From Paracoccaceae bacterium (GTDB lineage Bacteria; Pseudomonadota; Alphaproteobacteria; Rhodobacterales; Rhodobacteraceae): DNA of 64,000 nucleotides. Every line of letters begins with the position of its first letter. The first letter of the stretch is position 1. Below the pieces are notes generated by a model. That model was not told where the DNA came from and ran no database searches. It saw nothing but the letters and a program-made list of their open reading frames with translations. Positions 35,605 through 43,537 of this stretch are shown here, piece after piece. The stretch lies in assembly GCA_012270125.1 (NCBI GenBank), contig JAAXIY010000026.1:18303-82302 (forward strand), in the 5' to 3' direction. The position numbers were made by a program, and so were the translations under genes.

Positions 35605-36495
35605 ATGCTTAGATTAAAAAAAATGTCCCAAAGACAATCTATATATGGGTGGCTTTTACTTTCACCTGCTATGATTTTGTTAACAACATTTGCATTCTAC
35701 CCGTCCATGGCAACTTTTTGGTCAAGCTTGTTCAGTCGAGGGACCCGGAGAAAACCAAGTAAGTTTATTGGGACAGACAATTATACTGATCTATTTGCTG
35801 ACCCAACTTTTTGGAAAGTTCTTACAAACAATTTAATCTACGCCGGCGCAACTATACCAATATCAATAGTGATAGCTTTATCAATGGCGTTATGGGCGAA
35901 TTCCAAAATACCAGCGCGGAGTTTTATAAGAACAGCTTATTTTACACCTACTGTTCTCCCTATGATCGCCGCCGCTAATCTTTGGTTATTTTTTTACACA
36001 CCAGGTTTTGGCGTCTTAGACCAAATTGGAAGCCTATTTGGGTTACCCTCTGTGAACTGGCTAGGGCAACCAGAAACAGCTCTTTTTTCGATAATTGTAG
36101 TAACGATATGGAAGGAGGCAGGTTTCTTTATGATTTTTTATTTAGCTGCTCTTCAAACAATACCAGAAGATCTTAAAGAAGCAGCCGACATAGAAGGAAC
36201 TAGCCGCTGGTATTATACTAGAAGAATTGTTTTACCTCTTTTAATGCCAACAACTTTATTTATTTTGGTAAATGCCCTGATCAATTCTGTAAAATTAATT
36301 GACCACCTTTTTATACTTACAAAAGGAGGGCCAAACGATGCATCAAAGTTATTACTCTATTACATCTGGGAGATGGCTTTTGCTTTTTTTGATGCCCCAC
36401 ACGCTGCAGCAACAACTATATTAGTTTTAGCAGCACTTGGAATAATTGCAGGTATAAAATTTACTATTCTTGATAAACGGACTCACTACCAATGA
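35605..36495 (+). CDS. UgpA/MalF-type ABC transporter permease
   Basis: Inner-membrane permease of 296 residues with six predicted helices. The start MLRLKKMSQRQSIYGWLLLSP leads into helix 1 with the family motif LLLSPAMILLTTFAFYP. The EAA loop is LKEAADIEGTSRWYYTRRIVLP near residue 190. No strong ribosome-binding site is visible before the ATG at 35605; a second ATG six codons later is possible. It overlaps the second permease gene by 4 bases (ATGA), and the pair would form the translocation pore. Confidence 0.92.
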   Translation: MLRLKKMSQRQSIYGWLLLSPAMILLTTFAFYPSMATFWSSLFSRGTRRKPSKFIGTDNYTDLFADPTFWKVLTNNLIYAGATIPISIVIALSMALWANSKIPARSFIRTAYFTPTVLPMIAAANLWLFFYTPGFGVLDQIGSLFGLPSVNWLGQPETALFSIIVVTIWKEAGFFMIFYLAALQTIPEDLKEAADIEGTSRWYYTRRIVLPLLMPTTLFILVNALINSVKLIDHLFILTKGGPNDASKLLLYYIWEMAFAFFDAPHAAATTILVLAALGIIAGIKFTILDKRTHYQ

Positions 36496-37301
36496 AGTTT
36501 TTTCTAAGGAATATTGAAGCTCTTGGTGCCATTCTCTTAGCAATTATTTGGGTATCACCACTTTTGTATGCTTTTTGGGCTGCATTTCATAACACGTCAG
36601 ACGCCGTTAACTTTAATATCTACGGGGAATGGACTTTGGACAACTTCAAAATTGCTTGGGATGGAGCTCCTTGGCTAAGATATTTTTTAAATACATTTAT
36701 GTTAGTAACAGTAATCTTAATTGGCCAATTTTTTGTCACTACGTTAGCAGGGTTTGCATTTGCTCAAATCAAGTTCCCTGGGCGCGATTTTGTTTTTATT
36801 TTAGTTTTAATGCAACTTTTTATTCTACCCGAAGTGCTGATTGTTGAGAATTATGCAATGGTCTCTAGATTAGGGCTTTTTGATACTATCTTGGGCGTTG
36901 GAATGCCGTACATGGCTTCAGCTTTTGGAATTTTTTTAATGCGTCAAGCTTTTAAGGGGGTACCTTATGAACTTCATGAAGCGGCGCGGGTAGAAGGATG
37001 TGGATGGTTTGGAATTTTATGGCGTGTGTATGTTCCATTAGCCAGACCCACCTATATTGCTTATGCCTTGGTTTCAGTATCAACTCACTGGAATAACTTT
37101 TTATGGCCGTTAATAGTAACCAACACTCCAGACACAAGACCTTTAACGGTTGGGCTTTCAATTTTTGGTGCTCCAGAAAACGGGGTAGATATTAGTATAA
37201 TTTCAGCTGCGACAATGATGTCAATCGCACCATTACTTATTGTATTTTTAATATTCCAAAGACAGTTTGTTCAGGCATTTTTGCGCACAGGAATTAAATA
37301 G
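36492..37301 (+). CDS. UgpE/MalG-type ABC transporter permease
   Basis: Second permease, 269 residues and six predicted helices. The EAA loop is PYELHEAARVEGCGWFGILWRVYVP near residue 157, preceded by FGIFLMRQAFKGVP, the usual MalG/UgpE order. The C-terminus LIVFLIFQRQFVQAFLRTGIK is the typical family ending. It overlaps the preceding permease stop and is 2 bases before the phosphodiesterase gene, so transporter and enzyme are made together. All components of one importer (ATPase, binding protein, two permeases) are present. Confidence 0.93.
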   Translation: MKFFLRNIEALGAILLAIIWVSPLLYAFWAAFHNTSDAVNFNIYGEWTLDNFKIAWDGAPWLRYFLNTFMLVTVILIGQFFVTTLAGFAFAQIKFPGRDFVFILVLMQLFILPEVLIVENYAMVSRLGLFDTILGVGMPYMASAFGIFLMRQAFKGVPYELHEAARVEGCGWFGILWRVYVPLARPTYIAYALVSVSTHWNNFLWPLIVTNTPDTRPLTVGLSIFGAPENGVDISIISAATMMSIAPLLIVFLIFQRQFVQAFLRTGIK

Positions 37302-37303
37302 AT

Positions 37304-38128
37304 ATGGCAAAGCTGATACATTTATCTGATCTTCACTTGGTCTCACCAGGGACGCTAACCTCTCGTGTTCTGGACACTAATGCAATTTTAGAGGAAACAA
37401 TTAATGAAATTGCAAACAAAATAGAATATTTTGGCCAAATTGATGCTCTTGTTGTTACTGGCGATATAAGTGATGATGGCAGCTTAGAAAGCTATATAAG
37501 CGCCTATGAAAAGCTCGGAAAATTAAACGTTCCTGTACTGGCAATCCCTGGGAACCATGACTTACGTATTCCGATGCGAAAAATATTTCATGAGGATGTT
37601 GAATTTAGCACAAGCTCAACGCAATTTGATTGGGCTTTTCAACATGAAGAAACATTAATAATTGGACTTGATACTTTAGTCGAGGGTGAAAATTTTGGAC
37701 TTCTAGAAAAAGAAAGCTTAGATTTTTTGTCAAAATATTTATCCAATTATCAAGGATCTGATTTAGTTCTGCTGATCCACCATCCTCCCATTAAAACCGG
37801 AATTTATTTTATGGATCAAATTGGTTTAAAAAATAGTAGTGATCTTTCAGAGTGTTTAAAATCCTCTAATAACCCAGTAAAAATACTATGTGGTCATGTT
37901 CATGGAGTATATCATGGGCTGCTTGGCATTCATCCCGTGGTGACTGCACCATCGGTTTGTAGTGCATTTGAATTTAATCGAAAAAAGACTGCTCCAGTGG
38001 GTTTCAACAAAGGGCCAACAGGATACGCATACTTCGAAACATCAACTGATGGATTTTGGACCGCAATCCCATCCAACTATGGAAGTGGGCCTTTAAAGTT
38101 TAGCGATGGAAGTGAAATAAACACTTAA
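37304..38128 (+). CDS. Calcineurin-like phosphodiesterase (CpdA/GpdQ type)
   Basis: Cytoplasmic metallophosphodiesterase of 274 residues with all metal-binding motifs: LIHLSDLHLVSPG at residue 4, VVTGDISDDGS, IPGNHDLRIPM, LLIHHPPIKTG and LCGHVHGVYHG. This pattern belongs to class III cyclic-nucleotide phosphodiesterases (CpdA/Icc) and to glycerophosphodiesterase GpdQ, which differ little in motifs. Placement directly after a UgpB-type importer favours hydrolysis of an imported glycerophosphodiester. The following gene with cyclic-nucleotide-binding-like domains keeps cAMP hydrolysis open. No signal peptide is visible. Confidence 0.87.
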   Translation: MAKLIHLSDLHLVSPGTLTSRVLDTNAILEETINEIANKIEYFGQIDALVVTGDISDDGSLESYISAYEKLGKLNVPVLAIPGNHDLRIPMRKIFHEDVEFSTSSTQFDWAFQHEETLIIGLDTLVEGENFGLLEKESLDFLSKYLSNYQGSDLVLLIHHPPIKTGIYFMDQIGLKNSSDLSECLKSSNNPVKILCGHVHGVYHGLLGIHPVVTAPSVCSAFEFNRKKTAPVGFNKGPTGYAYFETSTDGFWTAIPSNYGSGPLKFSDGSEINT

Positions 38129-38135
38129 GCAAAAT

Positions 38136-38193
38136 TCTAAGCATTAGTAATTTCTATTATCCTTAAAAAACAAAACCCAATGCTTAGATTTTT
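38136..38193 (+). terminator. Possible long-loop terminator after the phosphodiesterase gene
   Basis: TCTAAGCATT (38136-38145) and AATGCTTAGA (38179-38188) pair perfectly over 10 bp, followed by five Ts, 7 bases after the phosphodiesterase stop. The 33-base loop is long for an intrinsic terminator, so efficiency is doubtful. The remaining 170 bases before the fusion gene should hold its own promoter; I see no convincing -35/-10 pair there. Confidence 0.4.
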
Positions 38194-38362
38194 CAGCAAC
38201 TGAATTTCGGTTTAAGTTGTGACTAAAATTTCCAACAAATGAACAAAATTTAACCAAAGTTATGCAATTTTCTGATTTAAAAATTTAAGTCACGCAGTTC
38301 TTTGACAAAATTGCAACTAAATTGGGCATTTTATATCTCGGTTTATACGGTGTTTTGCAGAA

Positions 38363-41008
38363 ATGTTAAAGATTATTCCTCCTACAAATCAAAATGCATC
38401 CTCATGCTTTATTGAAAGTGCATCTCAATTTAATCTGGAAGTAAGCTTTTCCAAAAAAAGTAAGGAAATCATTGATGAACATTGTCGGTTTGAAGTTTAT
38501 AAGACCGGCGAAACTCTTTTTCACCAAAACCAAATAGCGGAAAATCTATACTTTTTGGTTAACGGCAAAGTTGAATTTACACGAAAAGCTGAAGACCAAA
38601 ATATTACTTTCGCAACTGTTACGGAACATATCGTGCCATTAGGTGTATCTGGATTAAACTCACCAGGTAGGTACATGTCTGACCTTACTATTATAGAAGA
38701 TAGCCAAATTTTAATTTTTCCTCTCTCAGTTCTTTATGATCTCTTAATCATTGACCAGATTAGTGGTGCTTCTTTAATGAGCTTTGTTCTGAGCCGATCT
38801 ACTGAACTATTATGGGCTACACGTCATTTCAAACCAGCGAAGCCGAAACCGATACAAAAAAAGTTTAATGGTGTTTTGTTTAATAGCGACAGAGATATTG
38901 TTAAAAGGCTAACTAACAGCGCTTTTTTTGCTCAACTTGACAAAGAGAGGCTACCTGACCTTTTAAAATTTAGCGAATTATTATTATTTCCAGCCAACGA
39001 AATCATTATGAATGAAGGGGAGCTATGTGAAGACCTAATAATTTTGTTCACTGGTAGCTTAGAGGCTAACTTTTCGTTTAAACTAGACAATAAAATTGTT
39101 CAGAAGACCCGAACAATCGTAACACCCGGCGTTGCTCTCTCGTGGGCAAACGGTCACTCAAACTTAATTGCACCATACTCCATCAAATCGAACCGTGACA
39201 CGGCTATCCTTAAATTTTCCAAGAAAAATTTAAGGTCGATGATGGAAGTCGAACCATTACTCGCTTCCTTTTTATTCCAAAGACAAATTTGGCAAATTGG
39301 TCGATTTCAACAATCAGCTAACAGACACTTTAACTTCACAGATAATCCGGGATCTGAATTTTTAAAAACACTTATCAGCTTCAACGGGTCAAAAATTCCC
39401 GTACAGTCGCCACTTCATTGTGCAGTGCACATGATCGATAATAGATTTACAAGAAAATTTGGTTTGGACTGCATTTATGAAGCAGCTCTTAAAGGTAATG
39501 AAGCTGAAAAAACAGTAGGCTCTTTGGCGCTGGATGCGTTGAAGCCAGTTGAACGCGAACATCGTTTTTTTGAACAGTTAAACAAAATTTATACCCGCGT
39601 TGCGAGTGCAAAAAAAGGTACAAACGCATCAAGTCTAAGAGAACTTATTCAGCTGGATTTCGCCCGCGCATTTGACCAAGTACCTTATGTAATAAAAGGT
39701 ATGGAAAATCTTCCCAAAGAGTCCAAAACAATTTTCATTTATAATCATCTTGCTTCTTGTCCAGAAAATGTGCTGGCAAATGGTCACGCATTTTCAATAG
39801 ATAGTCACTTCGTCAGTTCCAAAATTTTATATCCAAAATACGGTGACGGAGGACAAAGAATTGTTCGCGCCAGTAGAAACACCGAATTTTGGCGTAACGG
39901 TTATTATTCTCGACTTGATAACATTGTTGTTCACACACCAGAGTCAGATAGACTTGATGAAACACAATTTGAGAAGGAGGCCCGGAAAGAAAGTTTGTTC
40001 ATTGAAGCCCAAAAAGCTTTTAATGAAGGACGACCACTCGTCATCGCTCCAGAGGGCACATCGGAAACGCCCGATAATTTAACGACCACCTCTCCAGGTC
40101 CATTAAAGCTGGGAGCCTTTAAGCTTGCTGCTAATCTAAAACCCTCACCCGTAATCGTTCCAATAGCCCTAGCAAATTTTGATTTTCCCGTCTCCGGAAC
40201 AAATTATGCTGCTGTAATAAAGCCAGGCTTCAGATTGTCTGATATGGTAGCTGATACATCAAGCGAAGCCGAAATAGACAGCTTTCTAAAAGAATATAGA
40301 AAAACTTTTAGATCATATGTCGAAGAGGCGATAGAACTTGCCGCTGAGTTAAATATTATGCCTTTTGCAAAACGCCAAACACTATCAACTAACGTCGGTT
40401 TACTCAGCCCTGTCGAGGAAGAATTTGGCACTGACGTCCGTGAGGTTGAAATTCAGAACCATATTAGCCAAACGAAAGAGCAAGACTTTATTTTGTATGG
40501 AAGTTCGACACTCAGACTTTGGAAAGAAGCGAAGACTGACTTGGGTATTCCACATCTATCTAATTTAGCATTTGGCGGTGCGACTATTGCTGCTTGCCAA
40601 GCATTTTCAGAAAGGCTTTTGACAACCAGAACAACTAATGGAAAAATTATTATCTATGCAGGAGATAATGACTTGGGGAGCGGTCTTTCTGTTTCTGAAG
40701 TTATTCGTGATTACAAAAATTTTCTCATTACAGTAACGGAGCTTCTACCTAATTTTGAAGTTTTAGTAATCTCAATAAAACCCTGCCCTTTCAGGCGCCA
40801 CCTAAGGAAGGAGATTGAAGAAGTTAATTTCTGGTTAGAGAAATATATAAATAACAAAGAAAATTGGAGTTTTATAGATATACACTCTTCTATGCTTGAT
40901 GCTTATGGCGAAAATAAAAATGCTTTTTATAGTGACGATCCACTGCATATGAATGATGTTGGTTACGCACTTTTAGGTAAAAAAGTTAGAATGTCTTTAA
41001 ACAGTTAA
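38363..41008 (+). CDS. Four-domain fusion: two CNB-like domains, PlsC-type acyltransferase, SGNH hydrolase
   Basis: An 881-residue cytoplasmic-looking protein. Two cyclic-nucleotide-binding-like domains (about 35-150 and 185-315) show YKTGETLFHQNQIAENLYFL with VNGKVEF, and LLLFPANEIIMNEGELCEDL with FTGSLE. Neither has a clear PRxA-type phosphate-binding cassette. An acyltransferase domain (about 440-640) has YNHLASCPEN with H462 and the EGTR-like APEGTSETP with E564; the canonical HX4D aspartate position is P467. An SGNH hydrolase domain (about 705-881) has GSSTLRLW (serine 715), FGGAT, GDND (767-770) and DDPLHM (D859, H862), so all four catalytic blocks are present. The combined activity is unknown; regulated lipid acyl transfer and deacylation is inferred. 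Confidence 0.85.
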   Translation: MLKIIPPTNQNASSCFIESASQFNLEVSFSKKSKEIIDEHCRFEVYKTGETLFHQNQIAENLYFLVNGKVEFTRKAEDQNITFATVTEHIVPLGVSGLNSPGRYMSDLTIIEDSQILIFPLSVLYDLLIIDQISGASLMSFVLSRSTELLWATRHFKPAKPKPIQKKFNGVLFNSDRDIVKRLTNSAFFAQLDKERLPDLLKFSELLLFPANEIIMNEGELCEDLIILFTGSLEANFSFKLDNKIVQKTRTIVTPGVALSWANGHSNLIAPYSIKSNRDTAILKFSKKNLRSMMEVEPLLASFLFQRQIWQIGRFQQSANRHFNFTDNPGSEFLKTLISFNGSKIPVQSPLHCAVHMIDNRFTRKFGLDCIYEAALKGNEAEKTVGSLALDALKPVEREHRFFEQLNKIYTRVASAKKGTNASSLRELIQLDFARAFDQVPYVIKGMENLPKESKTIFIYNHLASCPENVLANGHAFSIDSHFVSSKILYPKYGDGGQRIVRASRNTEFWRNGYYSRLDNIVVHTPESDRLDETQFEKEARKESLFIEAQKAFNEGRPLVIAPEGTSETPDNLTTTSPGPLKLGAFKLAANLKPSPVIVPIALANFDFPVSGTNYAAVIKPGFRLSDMVADTSSEAEIDSFLKEYRKTFRSYVEEAIELAAELNIMPFAKRQTLSTNVGLLSPVEEEFGTDVREVEIQNHISQTKEQDFILYGSSTLRLWKEAKTDLGIPHLSNLAFGGATIAACQAFSERLLTTRTTNGKIIIYAGDNDLGSGLSVSEVIRDYKNFLITVTELLPNFEVLVISIKPCPFRRHLRKEIEEVNFWLEKYINNKENWSFIDIHSSMLDAYGENKNAFYSDDPLHMNDVGYALLGKKVRMSLNS

Positions 41009-41164
41009 ATGTTAAATTTCCAAGCTACAGTATCTTAAAAAAACTGAAAAAGCGATTGGTCGCGCCTTGGCTCTTTACAAAGGCAGTCAACTCATAAAAA
41101 ATTCTAAAAGTTAATTGAATACAAAGTCCAAAAACATTTTTGACTACGGAAACTCAGAACCAAG

Positions 41165-42286
41165 ATGAAAATGAGCTGGTATATTGGCCTGATGACAGGA
41201 ACAGTTTTAGATGGGAATATTGATGTTGCATTTTTACGAACCGATGGAAAAACTATTGAAAAATTTGGCTATTACGATTTAGTACCCTATTCAGAAGGCG
41301 TAAAAAGCCTAATAATATCTGCCCTGAATGAAGCTAAGCGCTGGAATTTTATAGGTAAAGAACCAGAAATTTTTTCAAAAGCAGAAGCAGCACTTACAAA
41401 GTCTCAGGCAGAGGCGGTTAAAAAATGCATCAAGCTAGCAGGAATAAATAAAAAAGAAATTTCAGCGATTGGCTTTCATGGGCAAACCGTTTTGCATAGA
41501 CCTGCCAACAGAGTACTAAAAGGGGCGACCCGGCAACTTGGGGATGGCCAGGCTATGGCTAACGCGCTTGATATCCCCGTGGTGTATGATTTCAGAACCC
41601 ATGACATTGAAGAAGGCGGGCAAGGCGCTCCTCTATGCCCAATATATCATGCTGCGTTGCTCAACAAAATCGGCGCCACTTCAACTACCGCTATCCTTAA
41701 TTTAGGTGGTTTAGGAAATTTAAGTTTTTACTCAGAAAATTATGGCCTAATTGCATTTGACACCGGTCCTGCCAATGCCCCATTAAATGATTGGATTAAG
41801 TTTTTTAATGCTGGTGATATGGACGTAAATGGCACAATAGCAGCCACAGGGATTGTCGATGAGGATAAATTAGAAAAAATTTTAGAAGATCCTTATTTTA
41901 CACTCAAATATCCAAAATCCTTAGATCGCTTTGATTTTTCCTATAAATTAGTAGGTGGGATGTCACTTGAAGATGGCGCGGCAACCTTAACGGCTTTAGT
42001 AGCCGCAGCAGTTTCAAAAAGTCTGGATATGCTTCCAATACGTCCAACTCAGTTAATAGTTTCAGGTGGTGGGCGAAAAAACACAACAATGATGCGAGAA
42101 ATTGCAACTCGAGGAAATATTGAGGTTAAAACTGCAGATAATTATGATTGGCGAGGCGATGCTATAGAGGCAGAATGCTTTGCTTTTCTTGCAGCAAGAT
42201 CATTGGCTAATCTTCCAATTTCATACCCCAAAACAACTGGCGTTCTTAAGCCCCTAACAGGGGGTGTGATCGCATATCCAGAGTGA
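41165..42286 (+). CDS. anmK: Anhydro-N-acetylmuramic acid kinase
   Basis: Phosphorylates and opens 1,6-anhydro-MurNAc from peptidoglycan turnover to MurNAc-6-phosphate. The 373-residue ASKHA-fold protein has the N-terminal phosphate loop GLMTGTVLDGNIDVAFL (canonical SGTSLDG is varied), the catalytic-region GFHGQTVLHRP near residue 99, FRTHDIEEGGQGAPLCP near residue 141, NLGGLGNLSF and VSGGGRKNTTMM. It lies 156 bases after the fusion gene and is convergent with nagA, 8 bases away. It fits a short recycling pathway with murQ and nagA nearby. Confidence 0.92.
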   Translation: MKMSWYIGLMTGTVLDGNIDVAFLRTDGKTIEKFGYYDLVPYSEGVKSLIISALNEAKRWNFIGKEPEIFSKAEAALTKSQAEAVKKCIKLAGINKKEISAIGFHGQTVLHRPANRVLKGATRQLGDGQAMANALDIPVVYDFRTHDIEEGGQGAPLCPIYHAALLNKIGATSTTAILNLGGLGNLSFYSENYGLIAFDTGPANAPLNDWIKFFNAGDMDVNGTIAATGIVDEDKLEKILEDPYFTLKYPKSLDRFDFSYKLVGGMSLEDGAATLTALVAAAVSKSLDMLPIRPTQLIVSGGGRKNTTMMREIATRGNIEVKTADNYDWRGDAIEAECFAFLAARSLANLPISYPKTTGVLKPLTGGVIAYPE

Positions 42287-42294
42287 GTTTTTGA

Positions 42295-43449
42295 TCAAGT
42301 TATCTCTTGCCCCGCTTTCCAAACTTTTTCGACATCTAAATTCTTTCTCATCCACAAAAAATCAGCCTGCGTGTTTGGCGCCAAACAACCAATTTCATGT
42401 TCCATACCCAAGACCCTTGCGGGGATAAGACTAGCCATCCTTATTGCATCATCTTGCGAAATTCCAACTTCATTTGCCATGTATTTTACTGCATCCGCTA
42501 GATGAATATCTGCACCAGCTAAGGTCCCATCCTCGAGTAATAGTTTGCCTTGGCTGCGAGTAATTAAACGATCGTTTAAGAAAAACTGTTTCTGATCTGA
42601 ACCTATTGTTGACATAGAGTCGCTCACTAAGAACAAGGCGCCCGGCGCCGACTTTGCTCTTAAGGCCAAATTAATACTAGTTTTATTAACATGAAAACCA
42701 TCCGCAATAATTCCCGCATAAAGATTTTCACTTTCCAGAACGGCGCCTACTAGACCTGGTTCACGGCTCCCCAAAGCGCTCATAGCGTTAAAAAGATGAG
42801 TTGCACAAGTTGCCCCCGACGCAACCGCTTCTATTGCCTCGTTATAAGTACAATCTGTATGTCCTAAAGAAACAGTCACTCCCGCTTTTGATAGTCTTGA
42901 AATATATCGGCTAGATACGCATTCTGGAGCAATTGTAATCAATAAATTTGGGATCTTTTTTGCTAAACCTTCAAGCTCTTTACAATCAATTTCCTGCATT
43001 GGTCTTAGAAAGATCTCATTGTGGGCTCCTTTACGAGTAGAAGCCAGATGTGGGCCCTCCAAGTGGAGCCCTATCAAACCATTAATTGATTGATCTAAAG
43101 CTTCAATAATGGCGGACGTTGCGCACTCGGTGACCTCAATACTGTCAGAAATAAGTGTTGGCATAATTGAAGTGGTTCCAAGCTTTGCATGGGCTTCATA
43201 AATTATCATCAAATTTTCTACTGAAGGTTTGTCATTAAACAATAAACCGCCACCGCCATTAACCTGCAAATCGACAAAACCAGGAACCAATAAACCACCT
43301 GGCAAAACTATTCGTTCAATTTTGGGATCAACGTTATGTTCTTCCACAATTTCAGCAACTTTATCGTTTTTTACTATTAGTGCCGAGTTGAAATGACGCT
43401 TAAAACCATCAAAAATTGTTGCACCAATATAAGATTTTTTTTTGGTCAT
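42295..43449 (-). CDS. nagA: N-acetylglucosamine-6-phosphate deacetylase
   Basis: Removes acetate from GlcNAc-6-phosphate to give GlcN-6-phosphate. The 384-residue amidohydrolase shows PGFVDLQVNGGGGLLFND near residue 54, GLHLEGPHLASTRKGAHNE near residue 127, SLGHTDCTYNEAIEAV near residue 194, THLFNAMSALGSREPG, and the catalytic aspartate in LVSDSMSTIGSD. No nagB is adjacent, so the product may feed cell-wall synthesis through GlmM/GlmU. It is divergent from murQ with an 88-base shared gap. Confidence 0.94.
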   Translation of the reverse strand: MTKKKSYIGATIFDGFKRHFNSALIVKNDKVAEIVEEHNVDPKIERIVLPGGLLVPGFVDLQVNGGGGLLFNDKPSVENLMIIYEAHAKLGTTSIMPTLISDSIEVTECATSAIIEALDQSINGLIGLHLEGPHLASTRKGAHNEIFLRPMQEIDCKELEGLAKKIPNLLITIAPECVSSRYISRLSKAGVTVSLGHTDCTYNEAIEAVASGATCATHLFNAMSALGSREPGLVGAVLESENLYAGIIADGFHVNKTSINLALRAKSAPGALFLVSDSMSTIGSDQKQFFLNDRLITRSQGKLLLEDGTLAGADIHLADAVKYMANEVGISQDDAIRMASLIPARVLGMEHEIGCLAPNTQADFLWMRKNLDVEKVWKAGQEIT

Positions 43450-43537
43450 GCTTTAATCTAATCTTTAAGGTTTGCGGGTTTATGCGTTAGGTTGTTACCA
43501 TAAATTAACTATTAGCTTTTAAAAACCAAAATTTACC

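Noticed and set aside
38280..38345. Promoter with TTGACA upstream of the fusion gene
   Set aside because: TTGACA occurs near 38302 but the nearest TATAT-like hexamer is about 23 bases away, too far for a standard sigma-70 promoter.
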